A stretch of DNA of 64,000 nucleotides from Achatina immaculata. Taxonomy: Eukaryota; Mollusca; Gastropoda; Stylommatophora; Achatinidae. Numbering within the stretch: the first letter of the stretch is position 1; every line of letters begins with the position of its first letter. Made by a program: the position numbers and the translations under genes. Where the stretch lies: contig CM019719.1 of assembly GCA_009760885.1 (NCBI GenBank), positions 38,753,584-38,817,583 of the forward strand, in the 5' to 3' direction. The notes under the pieces were generated by a model. That model had not been told where the DNA came from, ran no database searches, and saw only the letters and a list, made by a program, of their open reading frames with translations. Shown in pieces: positions 44,849-57,500 of the stretch.

Positions 44849-44948
44849 GCTTACAGAATATGATGAGTGTTCCCAGCTGGGGCAGGAGCTTATGGAGCAG
44901 ATAAATGACAGAAACAAGCATGCACGTACAAGTTCTGCCTACACTAAG
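44849..44948 (+). CDS. STX8: STX8 coding exon 2
   Basis: Residues 6 (split Trp) to 39, ending KHARTSSAYTK. The acceptor is tttcacag before 44849 and the donor gtttgt at 44949, phase 0. The sequence begins LTEYDECSQLGQELMEQI, aligning by eye with the first helix of the syntaxin-8 N-terminal domain (family pattern W..TYD...QIAQEI.EKI..RN). Intron 1 (43620-44848) holds four copies of a 40-bp tandem repeat. Confidence 0.93.
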
Positions 44949-46310
44949 GTTTGTAGCTGAGTTTTTTAGTTACTATTGCAGTTAAGTTCAGTGACTTAGT
45001 CTCATTCTCTATCTTGACAACTTCTTCATCTGTCTTCCTGGAACAATGAACTGATGTTATTTGCAGCCAGTACGGCAAAGATGTTGATGCACACCATTGT
45101 GTCAGATTGGGAACAGCTTATGGTAACTAATTTTTTTCATTCTCTGAGGGGAGCTAAAAGGCAAAGATTGTGCAGTACTTCTCTAACAGACTCCAGCACC
45201 ATGGGGGCTGTGATGATTCCTGCCCCATTATCTGGGCTAGGCCTGTTATTGGAGGGTACTAATGGAGAAGTGATGTAGGATCGTGGTCAACTGTTTCGCC
45301 AACCATAATGCTAGCATGTCAACTGTGCCAACCATAATGCTAGCATGTCAGTTGTAGGTCATTAACTGCCAAATTGGACAGTGTCTTTGTCTTGCTATCT
45401 TGATAGCAGCAGCTAAATTGACTGTATCATCTGGGCCAGCAAGCCAAAGCCGCTTGAGTCTTGCCTCCGCCTGTTATTCTTGATAAGAGACTGTTCTGTT
45501 ACAATGTAAGGCCAACAGAATTGAGAATCCACTGAAAATTTTAAAAAGCTGCCTTCTAGCAGGACTGGGGAATCAGTCATAGAGTTACAGTCAAAGGTAG
45601 AGTCGGAAGTTGGTAGAAGCGTACCTTTTACTTAGAGAGCTGAAAAATAGAGAATTCTGAGCCTGAAACAATTTTGGGTGAAGCAAGAGTCAAGAGCCGA
45701 TAGAAACACAGCATTTATAGGTGAATTGGAGTTCAAGTCAGACAGGAAAAGAAATGGAGGAGTTGGATTTGGGGTCAGAAGTTTAGTGAAAATAGTCTGC
45801 AGCCCTGTTTCTTATGCCATTCTTGGAATGTAATAGCAGCCTGCATCATTTCAAGGTGAGAAAATTGGAAATTATGACAGCACATAACCAGCGGTGTCTG
45901 TCATCATCACTCTCACATCTTTACATTAGCTAATCTGTGATAAATGTGATCCACTTTTCTGTTGGGTTAAAAAAAAAAAACGAGTAAAAGAAAAGTTTAA
46001 AAATAATTAACACGGGGTAGCAAATTTAATATGAAAATAAAACTGAGACCGTTAGCATTCAGTACATGAATTATAACACTCAACATTTACTGCAGATAAT
46101 TATAAAACACTTAGTACAGATATGTACAGTGATTTATGATTTCTTTATCAGTATGTTGTTAATATACAATAGACCTTGTATATCCATAGTGTGCTAAACT
46201 CTATGGAGGTTAATGCTGGAAAACCACCAAAACTATAAAACATGCTGAATTCCTTCAAGACTAAATGTTTATGTAGAATTAGAAATATTTTGGCCAAATA
46301 CCATAAGACA
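44949..46310. other. STX8 intron 2, nothing recognised
   Basis: Non-coding. A 28-bp doublet (accataatgctagcatgtca) occurs at about 45301-45350. Confidence 0.5.
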
Positions 46311-46319
46311 TAACACTTT

Positions 46320-46650
46320 CCTGGGAGAAATGCGGATGAAGCAGTTGACTTCAGTTATAGAGGACCGACACTGGTGATGGTTGGGGCATGTGCTCTGGAT
46401 GACTGGTGACTCACTGCCAGAAATAGCACTGAGCTGGACACCTCAGGAGAACAGGTCACTGACCTGTGGACCGAAGGAAACACGGATAAGAACACAGAAG
46501 ATACTGAGTAACAGCAGACTCACTTGGGCAGGAGTGGGGAAAAAAAAAAAGGCAAAAGGCATTTGTGGAAAACCCTTGCAGAAGTCCTGTGTGCCCTGCT
46601 CACCTAAAGGTTCAGATATATATATATATATATATATATATTCATTCTAG
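46320..46650 (+). mobile_element. LINE 3' end with (TA)n tail
   Basis: Same family as 18185-18500. The start reads like gagaaatgcggatgaagcag, and the frame 46381-46650 contains MGHVLWMTGDSLPEIAL and LSNSRLTWAG. The tail after the conserved GGTTCAGA is (TA)n rather than (GA)n. 5'-truncated; in STX8 intron 2. Confidence 0.85.
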
Positions 46651-47090
46651 AAGTTGTATGCAAGTACATTTGTAGATAACGATCTGATCGATTGGTTGTG
46701 TTTAGCTTCATGATCATGATAACTTTCATGTTAGTGAGAATTTAGTGGGTATTTACTGAAATGTGTTTAATTTCATGTTCATATTTTAAAATATTAATGA
46801 GAATTTATGAACATATTGTGAAATGAGCTGTGAAAAAAACATTCAGACGGATGAGTGATATCGTGTCAGTCTTCGGGGAGAAGTCTTGCTGCATTGAACT
46901 CTGATAAAAGGATAGAGAGTGTCATGTACATATACATTCAGGATCAGTACAGTTTCGGCATCACAGCAAATGAGAATATCCCATAATTCCACTGCTGCCT
47001 ATGCTAGTGACATCTACTGGAATGCGCAAGAACTGTCCCATGTCATGTCCATGCATAATGACGAAAAGTGATCTGTGCACGTTGAATGCA

Positions 47091-50000
47091 TCTCTCTCTC
47101 TCTCTCTGAACCGTAAGTGTCCAAGACACATGGGGCTTCCACAAGGGTTTTCCACAAATGCCTGTCCTTCACCTTTTTTTTCTGCTCTTGCCCAGGTGAG
47201 CCCTCTATTTCTCAACATCCTCTCTGTTCTTCTCCATGTCTCTTTTGGTCTACCTTTACTTCTTTTCCTCTGTGGTGTCCATTTTAGTGCTATTTTTGGT
47301 AGTGAGTTGTCAGTCATTCAGAGCACATATCCAAACCATCGCCAGTGTCTTTCCTCAGTAATTGCTGTCAGTGGCTTCATCTACATTTCTGCCAACAAGA
47401 TGGTGTTTGGCCAAAATATTTTTCTAATTCTTCGTAAACATTTAGTCTGGAAAGAATTCAACTTGTTTTCTATGGTTTTGGTGATTTTCCAGCATTCACT
47501 TCCATAGGGTAGTACACTTAGAACATTACTATTAAATATCCTGATTTTCGTATTTATACTAAGTTTTTTAGATTTCCATATAGTCTGCAGCACTACAAAA
47601 GCCTGGTTTGCTCTAGTAAGTCTGCTGTTGATGTCCTCTGTGCTGTCTCCATTTTCTACTACTCTCCAAGGTGTACAAATTCGTTGATCTCCTCCACTAA
47701 CTTGCTATCTAATCTGAGTACATTTCTGTTGTTCACATTTTGCTTCATTAACTTTGTCTTTCCTACGTTGATCTTTAGTCCTATGTTGTTTGCATTCTGA
47801 GCTAGCTTGTTTATTTTATCTTGCATATCTTTGTGGCTGCTTGATAGCAGACAGATGTCATCCGCAAAGTCAAGGTCCTCCAGCACTGTGTCAAGGGTCC
47901 ATTGTAATCCTCTGCGTTTGTCTGATGTTGCCTCCTCCATTAACCAGTCTACTGCCAAGATAAATAATGTTGGTGATAGTACACATCCCTGCTTCACATT
48001 TGTTTGTACCCTAAAGCTGCTGGAGGTATGTTCTCCACAGATCACTTTGCACTGAAAACCCTTGTATAGTGCTTTGATTACATTAACTATCTTATGGGGG
48101 AGGCCATGCCATCTTAGGATTTTCCACAGTGCATCTCTGTTGACACTGTCAAAGGCTTTCTCAAAATCTATGAATAATGCATATGTTGTGCTATGCCACT
48201 CATTTGCCTGCTCTAATATTTGTCTAAGTACAAATATGTGGTCTTTGCATGATCTTCCTTTCCTAAATCCTGCTTGCTCTTTCTGAGGTTTTTCCTCAAG
48301 TGCTGGTACAGTTCTGTTGATGACTATTCTGCATAATACTTTACAGGTGAATGGCAGGATGGTAATGCCTCTCCAGTTCCCACAATCTCAGAGGTCACCC
48401 TTATTTAGTAGTTCTTCTAGTATAATGCCAGTTTTCCACTCCTCTGGAGCTTTTTCTAGATCCCAAATTTGTTGTAGTATCTGGCAGAGTTGTTTTGGTG
48501 TTTCTGTTTCTTCTGCTTTCAACATCTCAGCAGTCACTTCATCTTCACCTGGTGCCCCGTCTAATTTTAGCTTTTTTATTGCCTCCTTTACCTCACTTAT
48601 TGTTATTGGTCCTGTATTGATGTTTAGTTCCATTTTTGCTTCAGCTGTGTCTATTGTTTGTGCTGCTTTTGTTCTGTTTAGTGTGTTAAAGTGTTCCCTC
48701 CATCTTTCAGTTTTTTCTCTTTCTCCACTGACCAGTTGTCCCTTATGTGTCCTTACTGCACTCTCACATCTTGTGCTGAAGTTACCTGTCATCTGCTTTG
48801 TGATTTTGTATATGGTTTTCATGTAATTTACATATGCTGATTTCTCTGCTGCTTCTGCTAAGTTGTCATAGTATTGATGTTTATCTTGACGGCATGATTC
48901 CTTCACTTCTTTGTCTTTTTGTGCATAATTACTTAAAACTTGTTCTTTTAGCCTTTGTGATTTGGTGTTCAGTAATTTTTTCTTGATTTTTTTTCTTTGC
49001 TCTATCTTTTCCCATGTGGTCTTGCTTATCCATTCCTCTTTTCTCCATTTCTGATATCCCAGTACCTCTTTTGCTGTTTCCTGTAGTGTTTTATTGAACT
49101 CTAGTATGGACATTTCTGCTTCATCTTGTAGGACCCTGAAGCGGTTCTTAAGTACTATTGAGAATTCATTCCTGGTCTTTCAGTTTTGCTGTATCAAAAT
49201 GTGCCTTTCTGTGTTCTCCGATTTTAGCTTTCCTTAATTTTAGTTTTATTTTTGTTACCAGAAGGTTGTGATCACTTCCTACATCTGCTCCTTTCCTTGC
49301 TCTCACATCTTGTAGTTACCATTTCCACTTGTTTATTAGTATGTGATCGATTTGGTTTCTGTGATTTTATCTGGGGACTTCCAAGTCACTTTATGGATGT
49401 TTTTGTGTTGGAAAATTGTCCCTCCGATGGTCATCATGATTTCTTCACAGAAACTGCACAGTCTTTCTCCATTTTCATTTATTTCTCCGATTCCTTCTCT
49501 TCCCAGATTCTTCTTCTATCTTCATTTCCCTCATCTACTTTTGCACTGAAGTCGCCCAAGATGAGTAGCATATCATGCTTAGGTATTGTTTCTACTGTGG
49601 CTTGGAGGCTGTTGTAAAAATCTTCTTTTAATTCCTCTTCAGCTGCTTCTGCTGGTGTATAACAAACTATAATAGACAGCTTCGTGAATTTTGAGTTGAA
49701 GCGTGCATATAATAATCTCTCATTTATAGGGGTCCATTTCAGCAATGCTCTTGATGCTTCTTTTGTTATAATCGATGCTACTCCTCCTTCATGATGATCT
49801 TCTTTACCTGACCATGTTATTGTATCTTCTGTGTGCTGTGTTGTTAATTTCCTTCTGCTTTGTCCTGTCCATCTTGCCTTTTGCATTCCTAATATGTCTA
49901 GTTTGTATCTGTGTATTTCCTTGATGGTTTGTGCTAGTTTTCCAGTCTGGTTATGTGTTCTTACATTCCAGCTGCCTGTTTGCATCTTGTGTTTAGATTC

Positions 50001-50180
50001 CAGGAGGTCTGCAGTTGGATTGGGGACTTTCAGTGGCTGGCTTTCATGCACAACCTCCATGGGCTCAGTTTCCTGATAAGCATTTCTCCTTCCACCTGCA
50101 TTTGTTTTTTTCCTTTGCTTCTGTTTCTGTAGCAGTCTGATAGTTTTTTTTACCAGATAGGGTTGCTGCTCTATGCTGAA
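47091..50180 (-). mobile_element. Nearly complete LINE (endonuclease + reverse transcriptase)
   Basis: Minus-strand order. Endonuclease (frame 50060-49479): GSWNVRTHNQTGKL, DILGMQKARWTG, YTPAEAAEEE, LILGDFSAKVDEG. Linker and reverse-transcriptase N-terminus (49113-48388): KKLKLDGAPGEDEVTAEML, EEWKTGIIL. Catalytic part (48045-47659): KQGCVLSPTLF and DLDFADDICLLSS. C-terminal tract (47593-47120): YGSECWKITKT, SKGRPKETWRRTERM. The tail after GGTTCAGA is (GA)n at 47091-47107. Frame breaks separate the blocks, so it is inactive but recent. The 5' limit is uncertain (50100-50560). Antisense in STX8 intron 2. Confidence 0.9.
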
Positions 50181-50600
50181 CCCTCCTTAGTCGCCTTTTA
50201 TGATCATGTGTGGTATGGTACAGTGGTCCTATTCTTTGCAGATCCCAAGTACCACACAGGGGACAATGAATGCATACATCTCCAGAAATGTCCTAAGTAG
50301 GCAGGCACTCACAGCCAACTGTCTCAGCAGCTATACAGTTCCAGCAACCTTCCAAAGAACACAGCAGAATGTATCTTCTATGTTTATCAATGACTGATCA
50401 CTGGCAGGGAAATCCATGCACCACTGAAAGTCACAGCTCACAGTGACACTCCGAGCACTTAACTCAGTAGCTAGGGTGCCAAACAGGACTCCCAACCCAC
50501 AACACAACGAAACTGACACAAACTATAGAGAAAGCAAACAAAGGCACAATTGTCAGTGGTCACATTTGCCCTTCCACCATGTTGGAACCAGAAGTACTCA

Positions 50601-50672
50601 AATATACATAATGTACCTTATAAATAATATACATAATGTACCTTATAAATAATATACATAATGTACCTTATA
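50601..50672. repeat. 25-bp tandem repeat, three copies
   Basis: Units aatatacataatgtacctta... start at 50601, 50626 and 50651, just upstream of STX8 exon 3. Confidence 0.92.
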
Positions 50673-50728
50673 CAATGTTCATTTTGAATCACACAGTTTT
50701 CTAAATTTTATTTCACTTTTCTGAACAG

Positions 50729-50823
50729 CTCTCAGCCCAGATTCGCTCCAAGTCCCGGCAGTTCACGTCAGATGTGAACAGATTGAAGCAAAACTTGTTA
50801 CGAGCATCATCGTCATATCATAT
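50729..50823 (+). CDS. STX8: STX8 coding exon 3
   Basis: Residues 40-70 plus two bases of Ile71, beginning LSAQIRSKSRQFTSDVNRL. The acceptor is ctgaacag; the donor gtatcc at 50824 is weak but fits phase 2 into exon 4. This is the second helix of the N-terminal bundle, matching the family pattern L...IR.L......L...L. Intron 2 (44949-50728) contains a nearly complete antisense LINE and a LINE tail. Confidence 0.92.
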
Positions 50824-51023
50824 GTATCCTTAGAAGTTTATATATTTTGTGAGATATCCATCCTCTTTCAGTATTGTAGAAGAGTTTGATAGTATTTGGT
50901 GATTTTATCATTTTGCCTTTCTTTCACTATGTAAGAGTGATAATTCTTTGGGCATTTTTTTGGAGAGAAATAAGACATACTTTGTTCCATTGTGTAGCAT
51001 AATGAAGCTTGACTAATATTCAG

Positions 51024-51122
51024 AACACAGCGGGAAGTTGAACGCAGGCAGAGGATGTTAGATGCTCTTGTTACCAAAGAGAAACAGATTGAGCAGGCAT
51101 CTAGGAATGAAGGCCCGTCAAG
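51024..51122 (+). CDS. STX8: STX8 coding exon 4
   Basis: Ile71 (completed) to Ser103 plus two bases. It begins TQREVERRQRMLDALVTKEK, very close to the vertebrate syntaxin-8 helix ITQLEGDRRQNLLDDLVTRE. Intron 3 is only 200 bp (50824-51023), with a tgactaat branch-like sequence just before the acceptor attcag. The donor is a consensus gtaagt at 51123. This is the most diagnostic exon of the gene. Confidence 0.95.
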
Positions 51123-51267
51123 GTAAGTGAATTGTTCATGTTATGTTCACCTCTAGTTTTTGTGTTGAGTTATATTCTGTGAAGAAAGCTGTTGTGCCTG
51201 AGAGCAATTACATGAGATATAGCTTGTCATAATATGGGCGGATCAGTTAACATGTGGCTGATGAAAA

Positions 51268-52909
51268 TGAGCTAAGGCAACCATGCAGTGCCGCTGCTGG
51301 CAAGATTCTTCAGCTGCCGTGCGTGGAGTGGTGCTCCTCCCGGCCAATGAAGAAAGGTGCAAAAGGGCGGCACCACTGTGGAAAAAGTGGTAGAAGGGAT
51401 AAGGTGAAGTAAACAGTCAAATCATGGCACCTCTGGTCTGGAGGTCTGCCACGTCCTGAGTGCAGTCATATCGGGTGAAATGCCTGAACTGGCTTAACCC
51501 AGAGGTTAAGACACTGCTGGCGAGACTCTTCGAATGCCTCGCATGGAGTGAAGCTCCTCCCGGTCAAGGAAGAAAATGCGGAAAAGAAATAAAGGTTGCT
51601 GTGTGGCGCCAATGTGGAAAAGTGAAGGAAAAGATAAAGTGAAATTTAATCGGTATGTCCAGTAGTATCGCTGCGATAGCCACACATACCACAGCGCCTC
51701 TGCTCTAGAGGCCGGCCACGTCCGAAATACACCTACACTGGTGAAATATGCCTAAACCGGCACACACCATGGGTGAAACTTGATGGCCAAGCATGTCACA
51801 CCTCCTCCGCTCTAGAGGTTGGTCACACCCAATATACACCTATACTGGTGAAATATGCCTAAACCGGCTCATACCAGGGGTGAAACTTGAAGGCTACACA
51901 TGTCGCGGTACCTCTGCTCTAGAGGTCGGTCACATCCCAAATATGCCCATACTGGGATAATATGCCTAAACCGGCTCAACCCAGGGGTGGAAGTCACTAA
52001 TGGCGAGGATTCGTCCTCCTGGACAAAAGCTCCATCCTGGCCACAACTAGGAAAGGTAGCGGCCACAACCACAAAATGCTGAAGTCGGAGACACTGGACC
52101 AGGGAAGTCTAGATAGGCAACCACCTCTCACCCGGCGGGGATGTATGCATATCCTAATCACGCTGAGGTTTTCCGGTGAGAAAGTCCAACACTGGACTGG
52201 ATGGGCAACCACCTCTCACCTTGTGGGGATGTATGCATATCCTAATCATGCTGAGGTTTTCCGGTGAGAAAGTCCAACACTGGACTGGATGGGCAACCAC
52301 CTCTCACCTGGTGGTGATACATGGGTATCTCAAAACATGTCGAGGTTTTCCAGTGAGAAAGTCCAACTCTGGCCTGGGTGGGCTACCACCTCTCACCCAG
52401 CGGGGATATGCTGATATTCTAAACACATCAAGATCTTCCGGTGAGAAAGTCCAACTCTAGACTAAACTGGTGCAACGAAAACCACGGTATCACGCAATCC
52501 CGCTTCTGAGACCCACCAAGAGTTTCAGTCTCAAGCCGTGAGATACTCTGAACCTCCTGTGGTCATCTCGGGGATCTGGGACCACACGGAGGACCACGGG
52601 ACTTAACGAGGACCACAGGCGTAAATTCAGTAGGATCACAGGGCGGTCTTGGTGGTAGAAGCGAACGAAGAAAAGAAGAAGAACCATGCAATGGACACTC
52701 AAAGAAAAAAGAAAGAGAGGCCGACCAGAGGCTGCCTGGTGGAGAAATGTAGAAGCAGAAATAAGCAGCATGCAGCACAGCTGGAGCACAATACAAAGGC
52801 TGGCCGCAGGCTGTGAGAGGTGGAGAGAATTTATTGCTTCAAGACGCCACAGGGTGTACTGGGTGGTGATTGCTTAGCCGATTGCCAGCCAAGGACATGG
52901 ATGGATGGA
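51268..52909 (+). mobile_element. LINE 3' fragment split by retroposon copy 7
   Basis: Short 5'-truncated LINE end: 51268-51290 plus 52694-52909, about 240 bp without the insert. Flanking 9-bp duplication tgatgaaaa at 51259-51267 and 52910-52918. Codons 52686-52877 read KRKRGRPEAAWWRN, then SRRHRVYWVVIA. The tail is (ATGG)n. Same family as 27770-28020. Confidence 0.85.
51291..52681 (+). mobile_element. Structured (GAA)n retroposon, copy 7
   Basis: Plus-sense, starting at the CGCTGCTGGC head unit and ending in GAA repeats. Imperfect 12-bp target-site duplication aaccatgcaRtg at 51279-51290 and 52682-52693. It is inserted within a short LINE 3' fragment (51268-52909) in STX8 intron 4. Three GGTGAGA modules are visible, two of them nearly identical (52174-52330), which suggests module number changes by slippage or unequal exchange. 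Confidence 0.92.
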
Positions 52910-52984
52910 TGATGAAAACAGCAGGATGTAAACAATGTACTTGGCCTAGTTCACCAGGCTAGCAGAACTCAAGTAGACCGTACT

Positions 52985-53200
52985 GCTTCATCTAAGGGCT
53001 GGTTACTGCAGAGTACAAGCTTGTATTAGGCCATTTAAATAGATTCAGAGTGTCCTGTCCTAATGAGTGTCCTTGTGGGAGCTGAATCCTGGTACCAGAA
53101 ATTGCAAGGAATGCCCCAGCTGTACATTGAGCACAGCATCAGATAAAGGAACAAGACACTTAATATTCTGAACCTCCATCCGACATGAGATTTGTCTTGA
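52985..53200 (+). mobile_element. LINE RNase-H-end-like remnant
   Basis: The plus-strand frame LVTAEYKLVLGHLNRFRVSC followed by PNECPCG resembles the conserved C-terminal L.TGH..L..HL.RF......CPCG motif of CR1/I/Jockey-type LINE proteins. It is followed by stops. A single short block, so tentative. Confidence 0.45.
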
Positions 53201-55090
53201 AGACAACAAGCAATGATTGCGTTCAGATTTTGTAAAACCTCTTCAGTTGTACCCGTTTTTCACCTTGCATGAATTACTTTCTGAAATACCAGTTTTGTAC
53301 ATTCAGTACTTTGTACTTTTTTTTTTCTTTTTAAATGTAAAATTAAACAAACACAGGTTTCAGTTTTTTTTTCCTCTTTTATCAGTAATTTACAGTAATT
53401 GCCAGTTAACACGATCACTGCTGTAAGAGTAGTGTCCTTGGTAGTACTGAGGCTTAGATGTGGTGCAGTAAGTAGTGAACAAAAAAATACACCAGCCATA
53501 TGGATCTGTGTTTACTAAATCTGACTGTTGGATTGGACCAGAAACAGAAGCTAAAGGTCTGCAAGAAAAATCCTGGCATAAAATGTGATGTTCTCTGTGA
53601 TGGAATTTTCCAAAACTTGAAGACTGAAGAATGAGAGGAAGAATTAATGATGTTCAAATTCAGGCTTGGAGGATTCATATCACTTATAGTCTCAGTTTTT
53701 GTGAAACTTTGATGAAAATCATTGTAATTAAGTATGAGTGAGTTTACATGATTGAAGCTTGAAATTGTGCTTTGTTACTGTCTTGAATGACTGCAGAATG
53801 TAATTTCTTCTTCCATAATTATCACTCACCTTCACAAGCATAGAAGATTAATAGTAATAATGAATCATTAGTGCTAGCTTTTTTATTTACATATATTGCA
53901 GTATCACACCAGTTATTGGTGATAGGTAATGTATGTTTTTTTTTTTTCTTAAATAGAGATTGTAACTGAGCTAGACCTAATTAAATGTAAACTGGACCAC
54001 ACCCAATCTAATCAGAGTAATTTATTATCTCCCCTTTTCTGTAAACCCATGTTTTAACCCATCTTATGATTGGTTACTTGTTTGGTAAATATATATCTAA
54101 AATGGGGGGAAGGGTAAGGGGTACTAATGGCCAGCTGTTTTTTTAAAGAGCCATGGCTGTTCAGTAGCAGGTTTACAAAGGGGAAAGTGTGATTTTTTTT
54201 TTTTCTTCTAAATATTCATAGGTATCAGCTGAATAAAACTAGTTACGAACTTATACGAGTTCGGCCAAACACAAAGTTGTTGCTGATTTTGGTTGTGTAG
54301 TTTTAACTGCATTGACAGACTTGAGCATTTTCCTGGTTTAATCGAAAGAGAGAGGACCTGATATAAAATCCAGCTTATTTGTGCATTACATTTGCCAGTT
54401 TGATTATAATAGATTTTAATAATTATCAAAGTTCATATTTTAGAGTGTTTTTTTCCCCCCCCAACTTCATTGTATTCAAGTTTAGATGGTAAATTATCAT
54501 AGGTAATTTAATATACAGACTGAAATCAGCCTAAATGAATTGTTTGTTTTCCTTTGTATAATTAAAGATAAAATCCTTTTCTTTTAAACAAACCAACTTG
54601 TCTTAGAAAATTTTGATGCAGGGTCAGAATAAGATGTTCAGCACTGCATATCACCATATTAAATTTATTTTTGTAGCAATACTGTGTATAGATTAAACAT
54701 ATAAAAACATAAGGTAAAAAAAAAACAACACATTTTAATGGAAGTATAAGAAAAATTTTATGTTGAAGAAGTATTGTCTCTGCTTCTTCTTGCTCCCACT
54801 GTCTCTCATCCCTATCTGTGTCTCTTTCTGGACATCTTGCCAACAAATGAAACTAAAAACAAGACAGTATGATCTGCTTACTTGTGTGCATTATAAATGT
54901 TAACCATTTACACTTACTGTGTAGTACATACAGTGTTCCTGTTGTGCTTTTTCCTGTCCACTCTGAACAAACAGAAAAAAATCTGGTTCTATTTTGTGGA
55001 CATGGGTTATGTTGTGGCTTTGTTTTTCAGGTATGGTCAGTAGACTGGTGATCTTGTGTAATGTTAATATCTCTTTTGTGTATTAATATC
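53201..55090. other. STX8 intron 4, AT-rich, nothing recognised
   Basis: No coding, RNA gene or clear repeat apart from homopolymer runs. The small frames are chance. Confidence 0.5.
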
Positions 55091-55099
55091 TCTCTTGTC

Positions 55100-55640
55100 C
55101 TGTTAGTGCTGGTAGCAAGAGATTTCCGTTTTTGTTGATCCTTTGTTATCTTCTTGGCTGTCTCCCATGTTGGTCCTTAATTTGTCAGCATTCACTCTGC
55201 TGTATTTCACTTTGTGTTGTCCCATGCTTCTTTTACCCTGTGTAGTCCACATCAGAGTTGTTTGTTTGTTTGTTTGTGGTAAGGATTCATCTGTCATCTG
55301 ATAATGTGATCAGTCCGTTGCCACCTTCGTAGTTCAGTTACTGTCTCTCTTAACAAGAGGTCATTACTTACGATATTTGGCCAGGAAATTCCTTTGGTCT
55401 TACACAGAGAGTTTGGCTTGGAAGGTATCAAGTGGAAGAGCAGTTGTTTGTCTTTTCCCATTGCTCATTTTCATATAATAAGACGCTTAGAACATTCCAT
55501 CTGAATATTCTGCGTTTGGTTCTCTTACTTATCTTTTTGAACTTCCAGATATGGTATTGTTCCTCTAATCATTCAGTCAGTGGCAAGGATGGACAGTGCT
55601 TAGCGACAGAGCACGTCTGTGTTTCACCCCAGTTTGGACT
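55100..55640 (-). mobile_element. Degenerate LINE fragment
   Basis: Minus-strand codons such as MTDESLPQ...MWTTQGKRSMGQHKVKYSRVNAD correspond to the MTDNSLP..ALKWTP..KRSKGRPKETWRR.ER tract of the 47091 family, followed upstream by a decayed reverse-transcriptase C-terminal region. Confidence 0.6.
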
Positions 55641-55999
55641 TCTCTGTTGTCAATAGAATGGAGATACTGGATATTGTCAGCAGACTGATGATCTTGGTTT
55701 TGTCACTTGAAGGCAGATCTTGGGTAATTGAGTTGTCTGGAGATCTTGGGCACTATCAGCAGTATGTAGTGAAGATATTGAAGCACAGGGATCACGTCAC
55801 ATTGAGAATAGATTACATTGGAGCTGTATAATTTTCTAACTGAATAGACCTTTTGGCTGGATCCTCCGCCCATCATCAGCCCATTTCTGGCTGACCAGCC
55901 TGAAACAATATGACAGCCTGTTTTCAAGGAGAACCTCAGGAAAGTTGGAAGGAGTCAACTAGCTTATAATCATGCTTTAAAAGCATATCAAATTATTAT

Positions 56000-56461
56000 C
56001 ATGTGCTTATCATTTGCTGTGCTGGATAATGTTGGCAGTCATACTTCTCCATCTTGTATGATCCTTGGTGTTTCTTAATCAGTTCAAGTGTTTTGCTTTT
56101 TCCATACTACTTGCTCATTTCATTGAGGTATTTTTCTATTGGCCTTCCTGTCTTCCATTTTTAGTTTTGAATTTTGTCCAATCAGTACCAAGTTCTCAAA
56201 CTTCTGTATACTCATGACATGTCCAAGAAGTTTGATTGTCTTTCTCTTATAATTTTAACTGGTTTTCAATGTTCTGAAACTTCTTTGAGGATCTCTTCAT
56301 CTTGGTTTGTCTGTCCATCCAGGGTATTTGCTGCATCTTTTGCCAAAACTACATCTCTGCTGCTTCCAGGTTCTGTGTCATCTTTTCACTAAATTTCCAA
56401 TTTTTACAGCCGTATAGCAATATTGGTTCCATGTACCATTGTAATTCTGGTTTCCTCACTT
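56000..56461 (-). mobile_element. Degenerate LINE fragment (16923-type)
   Basis: The minus-strand translation shows IRERQSNFLGHVM and a decayed tract equivalent to LEAAEMWF...IRERQ..FIGHAMR of the LINE at 16923, with many stops. Confidence 0.65.
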
Positions 56462-56640
56462 CTCTCTCTCTCTCTGAACTTTAAGTGCCCAGGGAACATG
56501 GGGCTTCCGCAAGGGTTTTCCACAAATGCCTGTCCTTTGCCTTTCCTTCTGCTCTTGCCCAGGTGATCCCTCTATTGGTCAGCATCCTTTCTGTTGTTCT
56601 TCTCCATGGACTACCCTTACTTCTGTTCCCCTGTGGTGTC
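56462..56640 (-). mobile_element. LINE 3' end with (GA)n tail
   Basis: Same 3' end as 18185-18500, on the minus strand: (CT)n at 56461-56475, then the complement of CTTAAAGTTCAGAG, then the RGLTWARAE-type tract. About 180 bp, inserted directly beside the older LINE fragment. Confidence 0.82.
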
Positions 56641-57500
56641 CATCTTGTTCCTCATTTCTAGGGACCTCATATTTATCTTACTCGTTAGTATCTTCATCAA
56701 ATTATGCTGAACTAAAATTGCATGCAAGGGGCACAGAAGCAATAGAAAGATTGTAGTAAGTGTCTGTTATGTTTATATTACAAAATGAATACAGATCATT
56801 GTATGAATGAAGGTTTCTTAATCACAGTTGTACATGTGAGAAATATACAAGTATGTATTGTTTTTTGCTGTAAACTTTAGCAGTAAATCCTAAATGTATC
56901 TTTAAATGTATGGTTATTGCCCAGCATATTGCTTCTGTGCCACTGTTTATACACCCAATCTAGATCCCCTAATTTTCACTCCCTCCAATGGAAGTCTATT
57001 GAGTTAAACAGTATTTTGTGTGTTATGGTGTTTTTTGTTATGGAAAAGTTATAAAATAAATGGGATAAACAAAATATATTTATTATTGAAGTCAGTGCAG
57101 CAAGCTTTTCATATTTCTTTTGAAGAATGTGGGCTGGAGCGTAAAACTTTCTTAACATTTTTTTTCTATCAAGAAATTAATCCATATATACAGGAGGCGA
57201 TCACCAGTATTGAAGGTGACTACAGATTATATACAGTAGCAGTGACACGTGGCATGACTTTCATATCACTATTTAAGCATGAATGCAGTACAGGAGTTTT
57301 ATGTATTTTAATTGCATCTTTTTTTTTAAGTGTAATCAATCAAAGTTTGCTTGAACAATACAATAGCAAAAGAAAGGAAAGAAAGGATACAGAAGCGTTA
57401 GGAATTTTAAAAAAATTATAGTTCAAGGGAAAAAATAAAAACGCAAAAATTATAGTTCAAGGGACAGTATTATATTTTCTCCACGAAAAATGATAATTTC
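56641..57500. other. STX8 intron 4, AT-rich
   Basis: A 133-codon frame (57020-57421) exists but its composition is AT-driven and no splice or homology supports it. Confidence 0.5.

Noticed and set aside
57020..57421. 133-codon plus-strand frame as an STX8 exon or separate gene
   Set aside because: AT-driven composition, no homology, and STX8 exons 4 and 5 already join in phase without it.
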